NCBI GenBank assembly: GCA_011799875.1
Contig: CM022299.1
Coordinates: 337,860,447-337,924,446, forward strand
Direction: 5' to 3'
Origin: Thinopyrum elongatum
Lineage: Eukaryota > Streptophyta > Magnoliopsida > Poales > Poaceae
Length of the DNA stretch: 64,000 bases
Of the stretch, positions 36,799-48,594 are shown piece by piece. The notes under the pieces are model-generated. The model saw nothing but the letters and a program-made list of their open reading frames with translations, had not been told where the DNA came from and searched no databases. How positions within the stretch are numbered: the first letter of the stretch is position 1; the number at the start of each line of letters is the position of its first letter. Made by a program: the position numbers and the translations under genes.

Positions 36799-39700
36799 TC
36801 ACTCCGCAGGGGGGCTGGCAGGCTCGACAAACTCGTCCAGGTCGATCCCATCTGCAATTCGAGTAGCAGCAGCAATGAAGGTCTCCATGAAAGACTGGAA
36901 GTCAAGTTTCTTGGTGTTGGCGACCTTGATTGCTGCTATCTTCTCTTCTCTGGCTTCCTTGCAGTGGACACGAACCAGGGACAGAGCTACGTCAGCACCG
37001 CATCGAGCAGAGGACTTCTTCCACTCCTGCACTCGACCAGGAATCTCGTTGAGTCGAGTCATCAGAGACTCGAGATCATTTTGGAGCGTTTCCCTTGGCC
37101 AGAGCATTGTGTCGATCCACGACACCGCAAACTTGAGTCGAGCGAGGTAATCCATGGCGCTGGAAAGGTGAGACTCCAGTCGGAGCATGTTCATGGCAGC
37201 TTCATCTTTGACAGGGGAGTTGATGGGGTCCAAGTTCGTCTCGACTCGCCCAGTCTCTTCCTCGAAGTCTTGACAGAATTCTGCACTCGCAGAGAAATAA
37301 TGAGCCGACAGCAGTATGATGAGTCAACGAAAGCAAACCAATCGGACAGAGAAAAGTACCTTCAAGCATGAGGAATAATTTTTTGGCGAGTCCTCCCAGA
37401 TAGTTCTCCAGCTCGTCCCTCCTGCGGGTGATGTCTTCTACTTTGTCGGTCAGGGTCCGTTTGTCCTTCTTCAGACGAGTCACCTCTTTGTTGGCTTCAT
37501 CAAGAGCAGCCTTCAGCTTGGTATTCTCTTCCTCCAGCTTTCCGACTGAGGCCATCTTTTGGTCGGCAAGTGCTGTTTTGTCTTCGGCGGTTTTCTTCGC
37601 GGCCGCAAGGTCAAGATCCTTCTTATCCAAAGCCTGTCTCATTGTTTCTAGAAAGAATAACATTTGAATCAGAAAAAGGAGGAGAAAAGATGGCAAGAGA
37701 ACCAGTCAACAAGCTTTCCTTACCAGCAGCGTCATCCTTGGCCTTCTGCAAGTTATTTGAGCCAACTCCAGGTCAAGATTGAGCTGGATTTGCTTCTGCT
37801 CCAAGTCAGCGAACCGGGCTCCAAGATCACAAGATTTCTGTGTTCAGAAGATAGTCAGTCGGCAGACATAAAGATTGGTTGCTTCCGAGCAATAAAGTAG
37901 CAAGTTCAAATAGTTCTAAGACTACTGCCGAATCAAACATTCGACAATAGTCTTGGGGACTACGCCCAGTGGGTGCACTCAGCGTGCCCCCACTGGTCCG
38001 ACTTTTTCAATCGACTTGGTCCGTCCAGTCAAAAAAAAACTCAGACCATAGCCGACTACCCGCAGTCGACTACGGTCTCGGGGACTACACCCAGTGGGTG
38101 CACTCAGCGTGCCCCCACTGGTAAAGGTTCCACTCGACATGATCTGCCCAGACCGAGTGGAAAAGCTCTGTTCAAAGACCCCCGCCGAATCAAACATTCG
38201 ACGGCGGTCTCGGGGACTACACCCAGTGGGTGCACTCAGCATGCCCCCACTGGTTCAGAGATTCAATCAACACAACCTAGTCAACTCAAGTGGAAAAACT
38301 ACTCAACAGAAATTAAAACACCCAGCGGGTGTACAGACCGACAATGGGTGTGCAATTAAGGTTCCAAAACGCTCATCCACGGACATCTTGCGGATAAAGC
38401 AGCAGTTTCTAAATATCATATCCTAACAGAACAAGCGTCAAGATGGAGTTCAGTCGGAAGTAAGCTAACATGGACATTGGCCTGAAGTGCTGAGCTGGCA
38501 TCATAGGCAGCTTGACTGGCCTCGCGCACCACTTTCATCTGCTCCATCATAATGCCTGCCTGGCGTATAGCTTCCTTGGCAACACTCACTTGGTCTTCTG
38601 GGACGTGATGGGCGGTGAAAAGTGGAGTCGGCGTATCAGTTGCAGTAGCTTGAGAGCTTGAGGCATGAAGTTGCACAGATGAAGCAAGGGCCGGCACAGT
38701 CGACGATGAAGGACGACCACTCGACAAGGGATTCGCAAAAGTAACGGAGGCACGGTTGAAGTCCCCGGATTGTTGGATAGCTGGTTCCGTCGCCGGCGTC
38801 GACTGAGGCGTCTTGCTAGCTGGTACCTTCTTGACCGAGGTCCTGCTCCTCCTACCCACGAGCTTCTGTGGCTCATCTTCATTGTCGTCTTGAAGTTCAA
38901 TAACATTTTGCGGAGCTGCAAAAGAATCGACTACAAGAGTTCAGTCGACTGTAGAATCGGCTAGCAAAGAAAAGACGAGATAACAGGGGTCATACCCGCT
39001 TTGGATGTGACCGCGTCCTCCATCTACTCGTCACCATCATCTTGGTAAGCAGAAGTCCCGGAGGTAGCAGCGCTGCAAATCTCAAGGTTCACTCGGTCAA
39101 GCAAGTGAATGGGTCGACAACTGATATAAGATTCTTGGAACAAAAGGTGAAAATGAAACACTTACGCAGAGGCGACGGGAACGCCAACCTTGATCTTGGG
39201 CAAAGCCTTCCGTGGCTTTGACGGCGCGGTCTTGAGCTGCTTCGGAGCCTTCTCAGTCGGCACCGGAGAAGATGTCCGAGTGCGCTTCGGAGTCTGTCCA
39301 GTCGGTGCTGCCACCTTACCCCGGATACTTGCTGGGTCGTGCTTATGCTTAGAACGCTTTTCCACGCGAGGTGGAGAATCGACCTCCTCACCACTGCTCG
39401 AGTTTTCGTGCTCTTCATCACTCTCGCCATCAGAGTTCCAGTCGCCGCTGTCGCCCCCGCTCTCTTCTCCTTCCTGGATCTGCTCCCCGTTGGGCATCGA
39501 GTACATCTCAGTATATATCTGCGAAGCAAAGAATTGGACAAGCATCAGTCGGTTCCAAAGACAGTTTACAAATTAGAGTAAAAGTCACTCGGCATCAAAG
39601 GTCAGACCTTGTCTGGTTCGTTATCAGCGCCGAGTGGCAGGATTCTCCTAAACCCCCTGGGGTTGTCTTTGTTTCCAGTAATGCCCTGCAGCCACTGCGC

Positions 39701-40603
39701 CACCGTCTCCTCGGCAACTTCCTCCGGGTGGATCCGAGCAGAATCATCGGCACCCGAGTACATCCACATAGGATGATCGCGGGCCTGGAGCGGCTGGATG
39801 CGGCGAGTGAGAAACACCTCTAGCAAATCCATGCCAGTCACACCGTCACGGACAAGTTGGATTACTCGTTCAACCAACATAGTCACCTCCGCCTTTTTTG
39901 CTGGAATCACTTTCAAGGGAGAGGGCTTCTCAATTCGCCCCAAGGTGAAGGGGGGAAGGCCAGTCGACTGACCAGGAGTTGGTTTGTCCTTACAATAAAA
40001 CCAGGTCGACTGCCACCCTCTGACCGAATCGGGAAGAGTCATAGGTGGAAAAATGCTTTTACCTCTCATCTGGATCCCTAGACCTCCGCACATCTGGATC
40101 ACGTGCGTCCTCTCATCACTCGGATTAGCCTTTTTCATAGACTGTGAGCGGCAAGTAAAGATGTGTTTGAAGAGACCCCAATGCGGTTGACAACCCAGGA
40201 AATTCTCACACATGGAGACAAACGCAGCGAGGTATGTGATGGTGTTCGGGGAAAAGTGATGAAGTTGGGCTCCAAAAAAGTTCAGAAAACCTCGGAAAAA
40301 AGGATGAGGGGGCAGAGAAAAACCATAGTCGACGTGGGTCACGAGGAGGACGCACTCACCCTCCTGCGGATGCGGCTCGGTCTCATCACCTGGCAGCCTC
40401 CAGGATCCATGAGCGATCAAGCCCCCCTCGACCAGATCCTCCAGATCCTCTTGCTGAATCATGGATCAAATCCAGTCGCCCTGGATCCAGTCGGGCGGCA
40501 GGCCGGATCTCGACGACGATCCCCCCCGACTCGTCTTCTTGCCCTTCGCTGCTGCCGTCGCTTTCTTCGCACGCTCCAGGGCCGCCGTCTTCTCCTTCCC
40601 CAT
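36799..40603 (-). pseudogene. Antisense spliced gene of the Tat element (gypsy-type transposase-28-like ORF)
   Basis: The start is 40603 (MGKEKTAALERAKK). Exon 1 (40603-39608) holds the conserved part (FFRGFLNFFGAQLHHFSPN, QPHWGLFKHIF), which resembles the plant 'putative gypsy type transposon' domain (PF04195). Exon 2 (39518-39166) is acidic, then basic. Exons 3 (39072-38996) and 4 (from 38915) follow in phase with GT/AG borders. Later exons give a long coiled coil (about 37650-37370) and a final exon ending at 36799 (VEPASPPAE). Stops at 40466-40468 (TGA) and 39024-39026 (TAG), plus a frameshift near 37755, disable it. Its function is unknown; similar antisense genes are reported in Grande/Retand elements. 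Confidence 0.75.
37951..38254 (+). repeat. Three dispersed copies of a 47-bp block in an antisense-gene intron
   Basis: The block ggggactacacccagtgggt, gcactcagc and tgcccccactggt recurs from 37951, 38076 and 38208 (spacing 125 and 132 bp). Between copies are related segments aatcaaacattcgac. It falls between coding exons of the antisense gene. Confidence 0.85.
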
Positions 40604-41129
40604 CGTGGCAGGCTACGCTTGGACGGGGCGGCGACGTCAAAGGTGGCGGCGAATGTGGTGGAGAAACAGGAGAAGAAGAAGGGGATGGGGAGCACAGTGC
40701 CAGACTCATCGGCCCCGACACCTTATATGGGCCTGCTCCCGAGTGGCTGACTCGTGGGCCCAGGCAATCCAGTCAAATCCCACAACAGTCGTGCACTGGA
40801 TACGTGGCAAAAAAGGTGGCACGAGAATCGAGGCGTCCCTGCCTAATTTGCTCCATTTACTGCGGTACTCTCCGTCCCACGCGCTTCTCCAAATTTCGAA
40901 TCCCGTGAGATCCGGGAGCGGCAGTGTAACCAATCGCGCTGAGGATTTTATACCATACCAACTCTCAGAGCTTATCAGCAAAATTCAGTCGACAACCTTT
41001 GAGTGGACCCAGGTGACTGAAAATGAAGTTGAAGTTTTTACAAAGATCATCGGCCTGGTTAAAATGCTTCTGAAGCATATAAATTGGGTCGGAACCATCT
41101 TCAACCCCTTCTCCACTCGGACCCAGATC

Positions 41130-41143
41130 CATTCGGGGGCTAA
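41130..41143 (+). other. Tat-clade polypurine tract
   Basis: The tract attcgggggctaa lies directly before the 3' LTR. Confidence 0.6.
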
Positions 41144-41738
41144 TGACGAAGACATGTACCTAGGGTAGGGTAATAGGCCTGACCTAGACACCCTTCCCCG
41201 AGGACACTGCTCTAAAGCCAAGGACATTCAAAGGATAGCATCATCTACCGACTGAAATCACCACAGGGTGCAACCCACTCGACCAACAGTTCACTCGGAT
41301 AACCCAATTCCATTCGACCGGGGTGTACTCACTCGACCACATCAGAAACCACTCGGAAGACAGAAGATCTAAGGTCACTCAGGATGGCAACGGTCAGGTG
41401 TTCACTCCGTAGTCTTAATGATCATTTATTTGCCCTTATTGCTGGCGTTATCAGTAACGTCCTGTCTTTATGGACATTGAACCCCTTGTAACGTGGGACG
41501 GCTGGGGTCTTGGCGCACTCTATATAAGCCACCCCCTCCACTGGCACAAGGGTTCGCACCCCCTGTAACTTCACGCATAATCCAATCGACCGAGCCCCCG
41601 GGCACTGAGACGTAGGGCTGTTACTTCCTCCGAGAAGGGCCTGAACTTGTAAATCTTGCGTGCACAACCTCATCGTAGCTAGGATCTTGCCTCCTCATAC
41701 CTACCCCCTATTCTACTGTCAGACTTAGAACCACGACA
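41144..41738 (+). repeat. Tat-clade 3' LTR
   Basis: It is 595 bp with the same ends as the 5' copy. Differences by eye are nine substitutions, mostly transitions, and one C lost in the run after gccac. Confidence 0.93.
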
Positions 41739-41743
41739 CCCAA

Positions 41744-43404
41744 TGCAATTATGCTACTACTGAAAAAGAATTTTTAGCAGTTGTGTTTGCTTGTGACAAA
41801 TTTAGATCTTACATTGTTGATTCTAAAGTGATTGTTCACACTGATCATGCTGCTATAAAATATCTTATGGAAAAGAAAGATGCTAAACCTAGACTTATTA
41901 GGTGGGTTCTTTTGCTACAAGAATTTGACTTACATATCACTGATAGAAAGGGAGCTGAGAACCCTGTTGCTGATAACTTGTCTAGGTTAGAGAATATCCT
42001 TGATGACCCATAACCTATTAATGATAATTTTCCTGATGAACAATTAGCTGCAATAACGTTTCTCATAACACTCCTTGGTATGCTGACTATGCTAATTACA
42101 TTGTTGCTAAATACATACCACTTAGTTTCACATACCAACAAAAGAAAAAATTCTTCTATGATTTAAGACACTACTTTTGGGATGACCCAGATCTTTATAA
42201 AGAAGGAGTAGATGGTATTATTAGGCGTTGTGTACCTGAGCATGAACAGGGACAAATCCTACGAAAATGTCACTCTGAAGCTTATGAAGGGCATCATGCG
42301 GGAGACAGAACTGCTCACAAGGTATTGCAATCTTGTTTTTATTAGCCTACTCTCTTCAAGGATGCCCGTATGTTTGTTTTATCTTGTGATGAATGTCAAA
42401 GGATTGGTAATATTGTTAAGCGTCAAGAAATGCCTATGAATTATTCACTTGCTGTTGAACCATTTGATGTTTGGGGTTTTGATTACATGGGACCTTTTCC
42501 TTCTTCTAATGGGTATACTCATATTTTGGTTGCTGTTGATTATCTTACTAAGTGGGTAGAAGCTATTCCAACTAGTAGTGCTGATCACAACACCTCTATT
42601 AAAATGCTTAAGGAAGTTATTTTTCCAAGGTTTGGAGTCCCTAGATATTTAATGACTGATGGTGGTTCACATTTTATTCATGGTGCTTTCCTTAAAATGC
42701 TTGCTAAGTATGATGTTAACCATAGAATTGCATCACCCTATCATCCTCAGTCTACTGGTCAAGTTGAACTTAGCAATAGAGAAATAAAGTTAATATTACA
42801 AAAAACTGTCAATGGGTCCAGAAAGAATTGGTCTAAGAAATTAGATGACGCACTTTGGGCTTACAGAACAACATATAAAAATCCTATGGGTATGTCTCCT
42901 TATAAAATGGTTTATGGAAAAGCCTGTCATTTACCTCTTGAGTTAGAACATAAAGCATATTGGGCAATTAAAGAACTCAACTATGATTTCAAACTTGCCG
43001 GTGAAAAGAGGTTATTTGATATCAGCTCACTAGATGAATGGAGAACCCAAGCTTATGAAAATGCTAAGTTATTTAAATAAAAAGTTAAAAGATGGCATGA
43101 TAAGAGAATCCAAAAGCGTGAGTTTAAAGTTGGAGAATATGTTCTTTTGTACAACTCTCGTTTCAGATTCTTTGCAGGAAAACTCCTCTCCAAATGGGAA
43201 GGACCCTATGTTATCGAGGAGGTTTATCGATCTGGAGCTATCAAAATAAATAATGCCGAGGGTACTAACCCGAAGATTGTCAATGGGCAAAGAATAAAAC
43301 ATTATATCTCAGGTACGCCCATTAATGTTGAAAGCAATATTATCCAAACTATGACACCGGAAGAACACATAAAGGAAACCTTCTGGAATACTCCAGAATC
43401 ATGA
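41744..43404 (+). pseudogene. Athila RNase H and integrase (interrupted)
   Basis: It resumes the Athila frame with [16 protein letters not shown] and [20 protein letters not shown] (RNase H). A frameshift lies near 42055. Integrase follows: zinc-binding CDECQRIGNI, FDYMGPFPSSNGYTHILVAV, LMTDGGSHFIHG (Asp) and YHPQSTGQVELSNRE (Glu). TAA at 43078-43080 sits where GAA is expected (FK-stop-KVKRWHDKR). The C-terminal chromodomain-free tail ends TGA at 43402. Confidence 0.88.
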
Positions 43405-43747
43405 AAAAGGAGGAGGTACGTGATACGGTAAGTAAATGGACTCCAAAAAATCCGCAAAAATATTTTCTGTCAGTTTTGGAATATATCAAAAATTAGAAAA
43501 ATAAGAAACAACCAGGAAGGCACCCCTGGTGGGCACAAGACACCAGGGCACGCCTGGCAGCCAGGCGCGCCCAGGTGGGTTGTGCCCACCTCGGGTACCT
43601 TCCGGACTCCGTTTTTCTTCCGTTTGCTTGTTTTCCAAGATAAAAAATCTTTATATACCCCCCCCCCCCCGAACGTATTGACCACCGTATCGTGGAGAAA
43701 TCTTCTGTTTTCTTTTCCTTGCTGTTTTCTGACAGATCTAATTCACC
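43405..43747 (+). other. Spacer between Athila integrase and the env-position ORF
   Basis: It is non-coding and holds a 12-C run (about 43661-43672) and the inverted blocks ggtgggcacaa / ttgtgcccacc (about 43529 and 43579). Similar blocks occur in the Athila 3' LTR (about 46129-46200). Confidence 0.55.
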
Positions 43748-44271
43748 ATGGCCGCTTCGAGCCCCTCTAAGGACAAGTTCTTCGAGAACGTCATCAACCC
43801 ATATCTGCAGGAGGTGATGCAGCACCCTCAAGCTATCGAGATGCGTGAGGGGGTGCTCCACATCCATGATGTGCAAGGCCTCAAAGGGATGGGATCCGTG
43901 GAGGCTAGGCTTGAAGCTATGGAGCAGAAGGTCTTCCGGTGCAAGGGGATGGTGGAACGTGGACTCAATGCCAATCACCTCATGATCGCGGATTATACCC
44001 GTGATCTCAAGGTGGATGGCAAGTCCATGAAGGATATCGTCTTCACCTTCAACGAGCAAATCAACTTTTCCAAAGCCAGATATATGATCTGCAAAACCAA
44101 GTCTTTGAATATGAGGCAAGGTTTAAAGGTATGAGTTTGGCTGCCAGTTGCAGGACCCGCGAGACCCACTCCTCCTCTTATGATGGTGAGCCCTTGCCAT
44201 GGAAACCTGAGGATAAGATTGCTACTACTTCATCAACACCACCTCCTTCTTCATCACCAAAGGAAAATTGA
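43748..44271 (+). pseudogene. Athila extra ORF at the env position, frameshifted
   Basis: The start gives MAASSPSKDKFFENVINPYL, a helical protein with coiled-coil character (VEARLEAMEQKVFRCKGMVE). Near 44080 the sense moves to another frame (YDLQNQVFEYEARFKGM) and ends KEN-TGA at 44269-44271. No signal peptide or membrane segment was seen, so only the position, not the sequence, supports an env relation. Confidence 0.6.
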
Positions 44272-45860
44272 GTATCGGGTATGGGCAGTCCCCTTGGCTT
44301 GTGCCAAGCTTGGGGGAGGTGCCCCGGTATCGTATCACCTCCACTATCTTTTGCCTTTACTTATCTTAGTTCAATCCATAGTTATCTTTTGCTTTAGATG
44401 AATAAAAGTTTAGTTCGATCCTTTCTTTTCGAGTGTTTGCTTAGTGATCTATCCTTGTAATTGTGTGCGAGATATATAATAAAGTTTAGTTTGAGTTTTG
44501 TTTTCTTTTTCTTTCATGTTCAATAAAAAGAAAGAAAATAAATGAAAAAGATCATATGCTAATCTTATGGTAAGTAATGACATCACATAAGGAAGAGTAT
44601 AAGTAGAAAATTTTATTGGAGACTTGCAAACATAGCATTGGTCAATGATGCAATTCATGAAAGAATTAATAAGGGAAGAGAATATTCACATGCAAATACA
44701 CTATCTTGGACATCTTTTGTGATTGTGAGCCCCCATCAAAATATTATGTGCCAAAATGTTGACGTTGGACAAGGAAGACAACGTAATGATTTATGTTTGT
44801 TCATATTCACATAGAAGTTATATTGTCATAGATCCTTTAACATGTGGTGCTTGCCCCCCATCTTTGCTAGCCAAAAATTCCGCACTAAGTAGAGATACTA
44901 CTTGTGCATCCAAAACCCTTAAACCCAAATCTTGTTTTGAGAGTCCACCATACCTACCTATGGATTGAGTAAGATCCTTCAAGTAAGTTGTCATCGGTGC
45001 AAAAAGGCAATAAAAATTGCTTCTAAAAGTGTTGGATCATTTAGTGTAAGAGAAAATTGAGCGTTGTATGAACTTGTGATGGCAAAGAATAAAAGCGATA
45101 GACTGCATAATAAAGGTTGCTATCATAAGGGGCAATATAACATGACGTTCTTTTGCACTAAGAGATTGAGCATACAAATGAAAAGCGCATGGAAACCTCT
45201 GCTTCTCTCTGCGAAGGGCCTATCTTTTACTTTTATGTATTTACTTTTATGCAAGAGTCAAAGTATTTCTCTCTATTCCTTTTTATTTTTCTCTTTTGGC
45301 AAGCATCATGTGGTGAGGAAAGATCTAGGCACATATATCCAGTTGGATATGGGTAGCATGAGTTATTATTGTTGACATCACCCTTGCGGTGAATATGTTG
45401 GGTGGCGAAAACTATAAGCCCCTATCTTTCTATGTGTCCGGTTGAAACTTTTTGCTCATGTGTATGCGGTGAGTGTTAGCAATCATAGAAGACTATATGA
45501 TGGTTGAGTATGTGGACTTGCCAAAAAGGCTCCGATACATGACCCTTCCTGAAAAGATGATGAATTGTAATTGCAAGGTTGACTGAGAACATAGTTTGTT
45601 GGTTTTCAATAGAGTTTATGCTTTATACTTCGATGTTGTGATGAAATGTTACTTGTTCATGAGAAGTCTATGATAGAAGTTATATGATAAAAGTTCTATG
45701 ATAAAGTTTTATGTTAAAGTTTGTTGCTATTATAATAATATACATGATGCTTCTATGTCCGTATTTTGTTTTTATCAACACCTCTCTCTCTAAGCATGTG
45801 GACATGTTTTTTGATTTTGGTTTTCGCTTGAGGACAAGCGAGGTTTAAGCTTGGGGGAGT
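44272..45860 (+). other. Athila 3' non-coding region ending in a polypurine tract
   Basis: No supported ORF. The tract gcttgggggagg appears at about 44306, far from the LTR, and again as gcttgggggagt (45849-45860) right before the 3' LTR. The first may be a secondary polypurine tract. Confidence 0.65.
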
Positions 45861-48560
45861 TGATACGTCCATTTTGCATCATGTTTTTCTACTGTTATTT
45901 ATATTGTTTTTAGGTATAATAATGCTTTTTGGAGTAATTCTAATGCCTTTTCTCTCATAATATGCAAGGTTCACACAAAGAGGGAGAATACCGGCAGCTG
46001 GAATTCTGGACCTGAATAGGCTACGTCAGGCCACCTATTCTGCACAACTCCAAATGAGCTGAAACTTCACGGAGAATTTTTATGGAATATATAAGAATTA
46101 TTGGAACAAATAAGTACCAGAGGGGGCCCACCAGGTGGGCACAACCCACCTAGGCGTGCCAGGGAGCCCAGGCGCGCCCTGGTGGGTTGTGCCCTCCTCG
46201 GCCCACCTCCGGTGCCCCTCTTCTGGTATGTAAGTCATTTTGACCTAGAAAAAATAAGGAGAGGACTTTCGGGACGAAGCGTTGCCGTCTCGAGGCGGAA
46301 CTTGGGCAGGAGCACTTTTGCCCTCCGACGGAGCGATTCCGCCGGGGGAACTTCCCTCCCGGAGGGGGAAATCATCGTCATCATCATCACCAACAACTCT
46401 CACATCTTAGGGAGGGCAATCTCCATCAACATCTTCAACAGCACCATCTCCTTTCAAACCCTAGTTCATCTCTTGTGTTCAATCTTTGTACCGGAACCTT
46501 AGATTGGTGCTTGTGGGTGACTAGTAGTGTTGATTACATCTTGTAGTTGATTACTATATGGTTTATTTGGTGGAAGATTATATGTTCAGATCCATTATGC
46601 TATTTAATACCCCTCTGATCTTGAGCATGATTATCATTTGTGAGTAGTTACTTTTGTTCTTGAGGTCACGGGAGAAATCTTGTTGCAAGTAATCATGTGA
46701 ACTTGATATGTGTTCGACGACTACATGACACTTCACCATATTTGTGTTGGGGAACGTAGTAGTAAATCAAAAAAAATTCCTACGTATCACCAAGATCAAT
46801 CTAGGAGAAGCTTGCAACGAGAGAGAGGGAGTGCATCTTCATACCCTTGAAGATCGCTAAGTGGAAGCGTTACAAGGAACGCGGATGATGGAGTCGTACT
46901 CACGGCGATTCAAATCGCGGAAGATCCGATCTAGCGCCGAACGGACGGCGCCTCCGCGTTCAACACACATACAGCCCGGGGACGTCTCCTCCTTCTTGAT
47001 CCAGCAAGAGGAGAGGAGAAGTTGAGGGAGGGCTCCGGCAGCACGACGGCGTGGTGGTGGAGCTTGTGGTTCTCCGATAGGGCTTCGCCAAGCACTACGG
47101 AGGAGGAGGAGGTGTTGGAGAGGGGGAGGGCTGCGCCAGGGAAGAGGTGCTGCTGCCCTCCCTCCTCCCCTCTATTTATAGGGCCAAGGGGGAAGGGGGC
47201 CGGCCCCTCTAGATGAGATCTAGAGGGGGGGCGGCGGCCAAGGGGAGGGGGCTTGCCCCCCAAGCCAAGGGGGGCGCCCCCTTTAGGGTTTCCCCCCAAC
47301 CCTAGGCGCATGGGCCCTAAGGGGGGATGGTGCCCAGCCCACTTAGGGGCTGGTTCCCTTCCACATACAGCCCATAGGGCCCTCCGGGGCAGGTGGACCC
47401 TCCCGGTGGACCCCTGGAACCCCTTCGGTGGTCCCGGTACAATACCGGCAAACCCCCGAATACTTCCGGTGACCGTATGATGACTTCCCATATATAAATC
47501 TTCACCTCCGGACCATTCCGGAACTCCTCGTGACGTCCGGGATCTCATCCGGGACTCCGAACAATATTCGGTAACCACATACTATTTCCCATAACAACTC
47601 TAGCGTCACCGAACCTTAAGTGTGTAGACCCTACGGGTTCGGGAACCATGTAGACATGACCGAGACATCTCTCCGGCCAATAACCAACAGCGGGATCTGG
47701 ATACCCATGTTGGCTCCCACATGTTCCACGATGATAGCATCGGATGAACCACGATGTCGAGGATTCAATCAATCCCGTACGCAATTCCCTTTGTCCATCG
47801 GTATGTTACTTGCCCGAGATTCGATCGCCGGTATCCTTATACCTTGTTCAATCTCGTTACCGGCAAGTCTCTTTACTCGTTTCGTAACGCATGATCCCGT
47901 GGCTAACTCCTTAGCCACATTGAGCTCATTACGATGATGCATTACTGAGTGGGCCCAGAGATACCTCTCCGTCATACGGAGTGACAAATCCCAGTCTCGA
48001 TTCGTGCCAACCCAACAGACACTTTCGGAGATACCTGTAGTGCACCTTCATAGTCACCCAGTTACGTTGTGACGTTTGATACACCCAAAGCATTCCTACG
48101 GTATCCGGGAGCTGCACAATCTCATGGTCTAAGGAAATGATACTTGACATTAGAAAAGCTCTAGCGAACGAACTATACGATCTTGTGCTATGCTTAGGAT
48201 TGGGTCTTGTCCATCACATCATTCTCCTAATGATGTGATCCCGTTATCAACGACATCCAATGTCCATGGTCAGGAAACTACAACCATCTATTGATCAACG
48301 AGCTAGTCAACTAGAGGCTCACTAGGGACATGCTGTGGTCTATGTATTCACACATGTATTACGGTTTCCGGTTAATACAATTATAGCATGAACAATGGAC
48401 AATTATCATGAACAAGGAAATATAATAATAACCATTTTATTATTGCCTCTAGGGCATATTTCCAACAATTTGGGTCTAAGGGAATGCATTGTGGAGTAGT
48501 TATTAGATGATGGGTTGCGAGAGTGACAGAAGCTTAAACCCTAGTTTATGCGCTATTCCA
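45861..48560 (+). repeat. Athila 3' LTR, interrupted and truncated
   Basis: Matches to the 5' LTR run 45861-46744 and 48473-48560, then stop at gcgctattcca, so the LTR end (equivalent to 12647-13090 and 17257-17304) is missing. It retains a 95-bp GC-rich block absent from the 5' LTR. Confidence 0.88.
46745..48467 (-). mobile_element. Solo LTR of an Angela/WIS/BARE1-type Copia element
   Basis: It is 1723 bp, reading TGTTGGGGAACG to CCAACA on the plus strand, so it lies in minus orientation. The target duplication ATTTG is exact (46740-46744 and 48468-48472). The sense TATA (ctataaatag) is at about 47173-47182. It is clearly diverged from the 19996-28635 LTRs and so belongs to another subfamily. 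Confidence 0.93.
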
Positions 48561-48594
48561 ATGCATTCCCTTAGACCCTAGCTTAAACCCTAGT
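48560..48594 (+). other. Filler DNA at the broken Athila 3' LTR
   Basis: 48560-48578 is an exact inverted copy of 48472-48490 (19 bp). 48580-48594 is an exact direct copy of 48531-48545 (15 bp). Harbinger sequence resumes after that. Templated patches of this kind are expected of end joining with local template switching. Confidence 0.8.

Larger units (their letters stand above)
29122..41738 (+). mobile_element. Full-length Tat-clade Gypsy retrotransposon
   Basis: This 12.6-kb element has 5-bp duplications CCCAA (29117-29121 and 41739-41743). The LTRs are about 595 bp and differ by about nine substitutions and one indel by eye (about 1.5%), implying roughly 0.6 million years at the commonly used 1.3e-8 rate. 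Contents: gag-pol with two RNase H domains, a long non-coding region with several repeat sets, and an antisense spliced gene. Dual RNase H and antisense ORFs mark the Tat/Retand-Grande group. Nine nonsense codons and two homopolymer frameshifts make this copy non-autonomous. Confidence 0.93.
11709..48560 (+). mobile_element. Athila-clade Gypsy LTR retrotransposon, carrying four later insertions
   Basis: The 5' LTR starts TGATATGTCC at 11709 and the 3' LTR starts TGATACGTCC at 45861, right after the purine tract gcttgggggagt. Order: LTR, PBS, gag-protease-RT-RNase H-integrase in one frame, an extra ORF at the env position, long 3' non-coding region, LTR. This layout, the DIGAS protease motif and the RT text (FRKLNKATRKDHYPLPFIDQ) fit Athila. 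The 3' LTR is broken off, so there is no target duplication to compare. Native coding segments are 17411-19990, 28641-29121 and 41744-43404. Confidence 0.85.

Noticed and set aside
43748..44134. Retroviral envelope protein
   Set aside because: There is no signal peptide, transmembrane segment or furin-like site. Only its location after pol recalls env.
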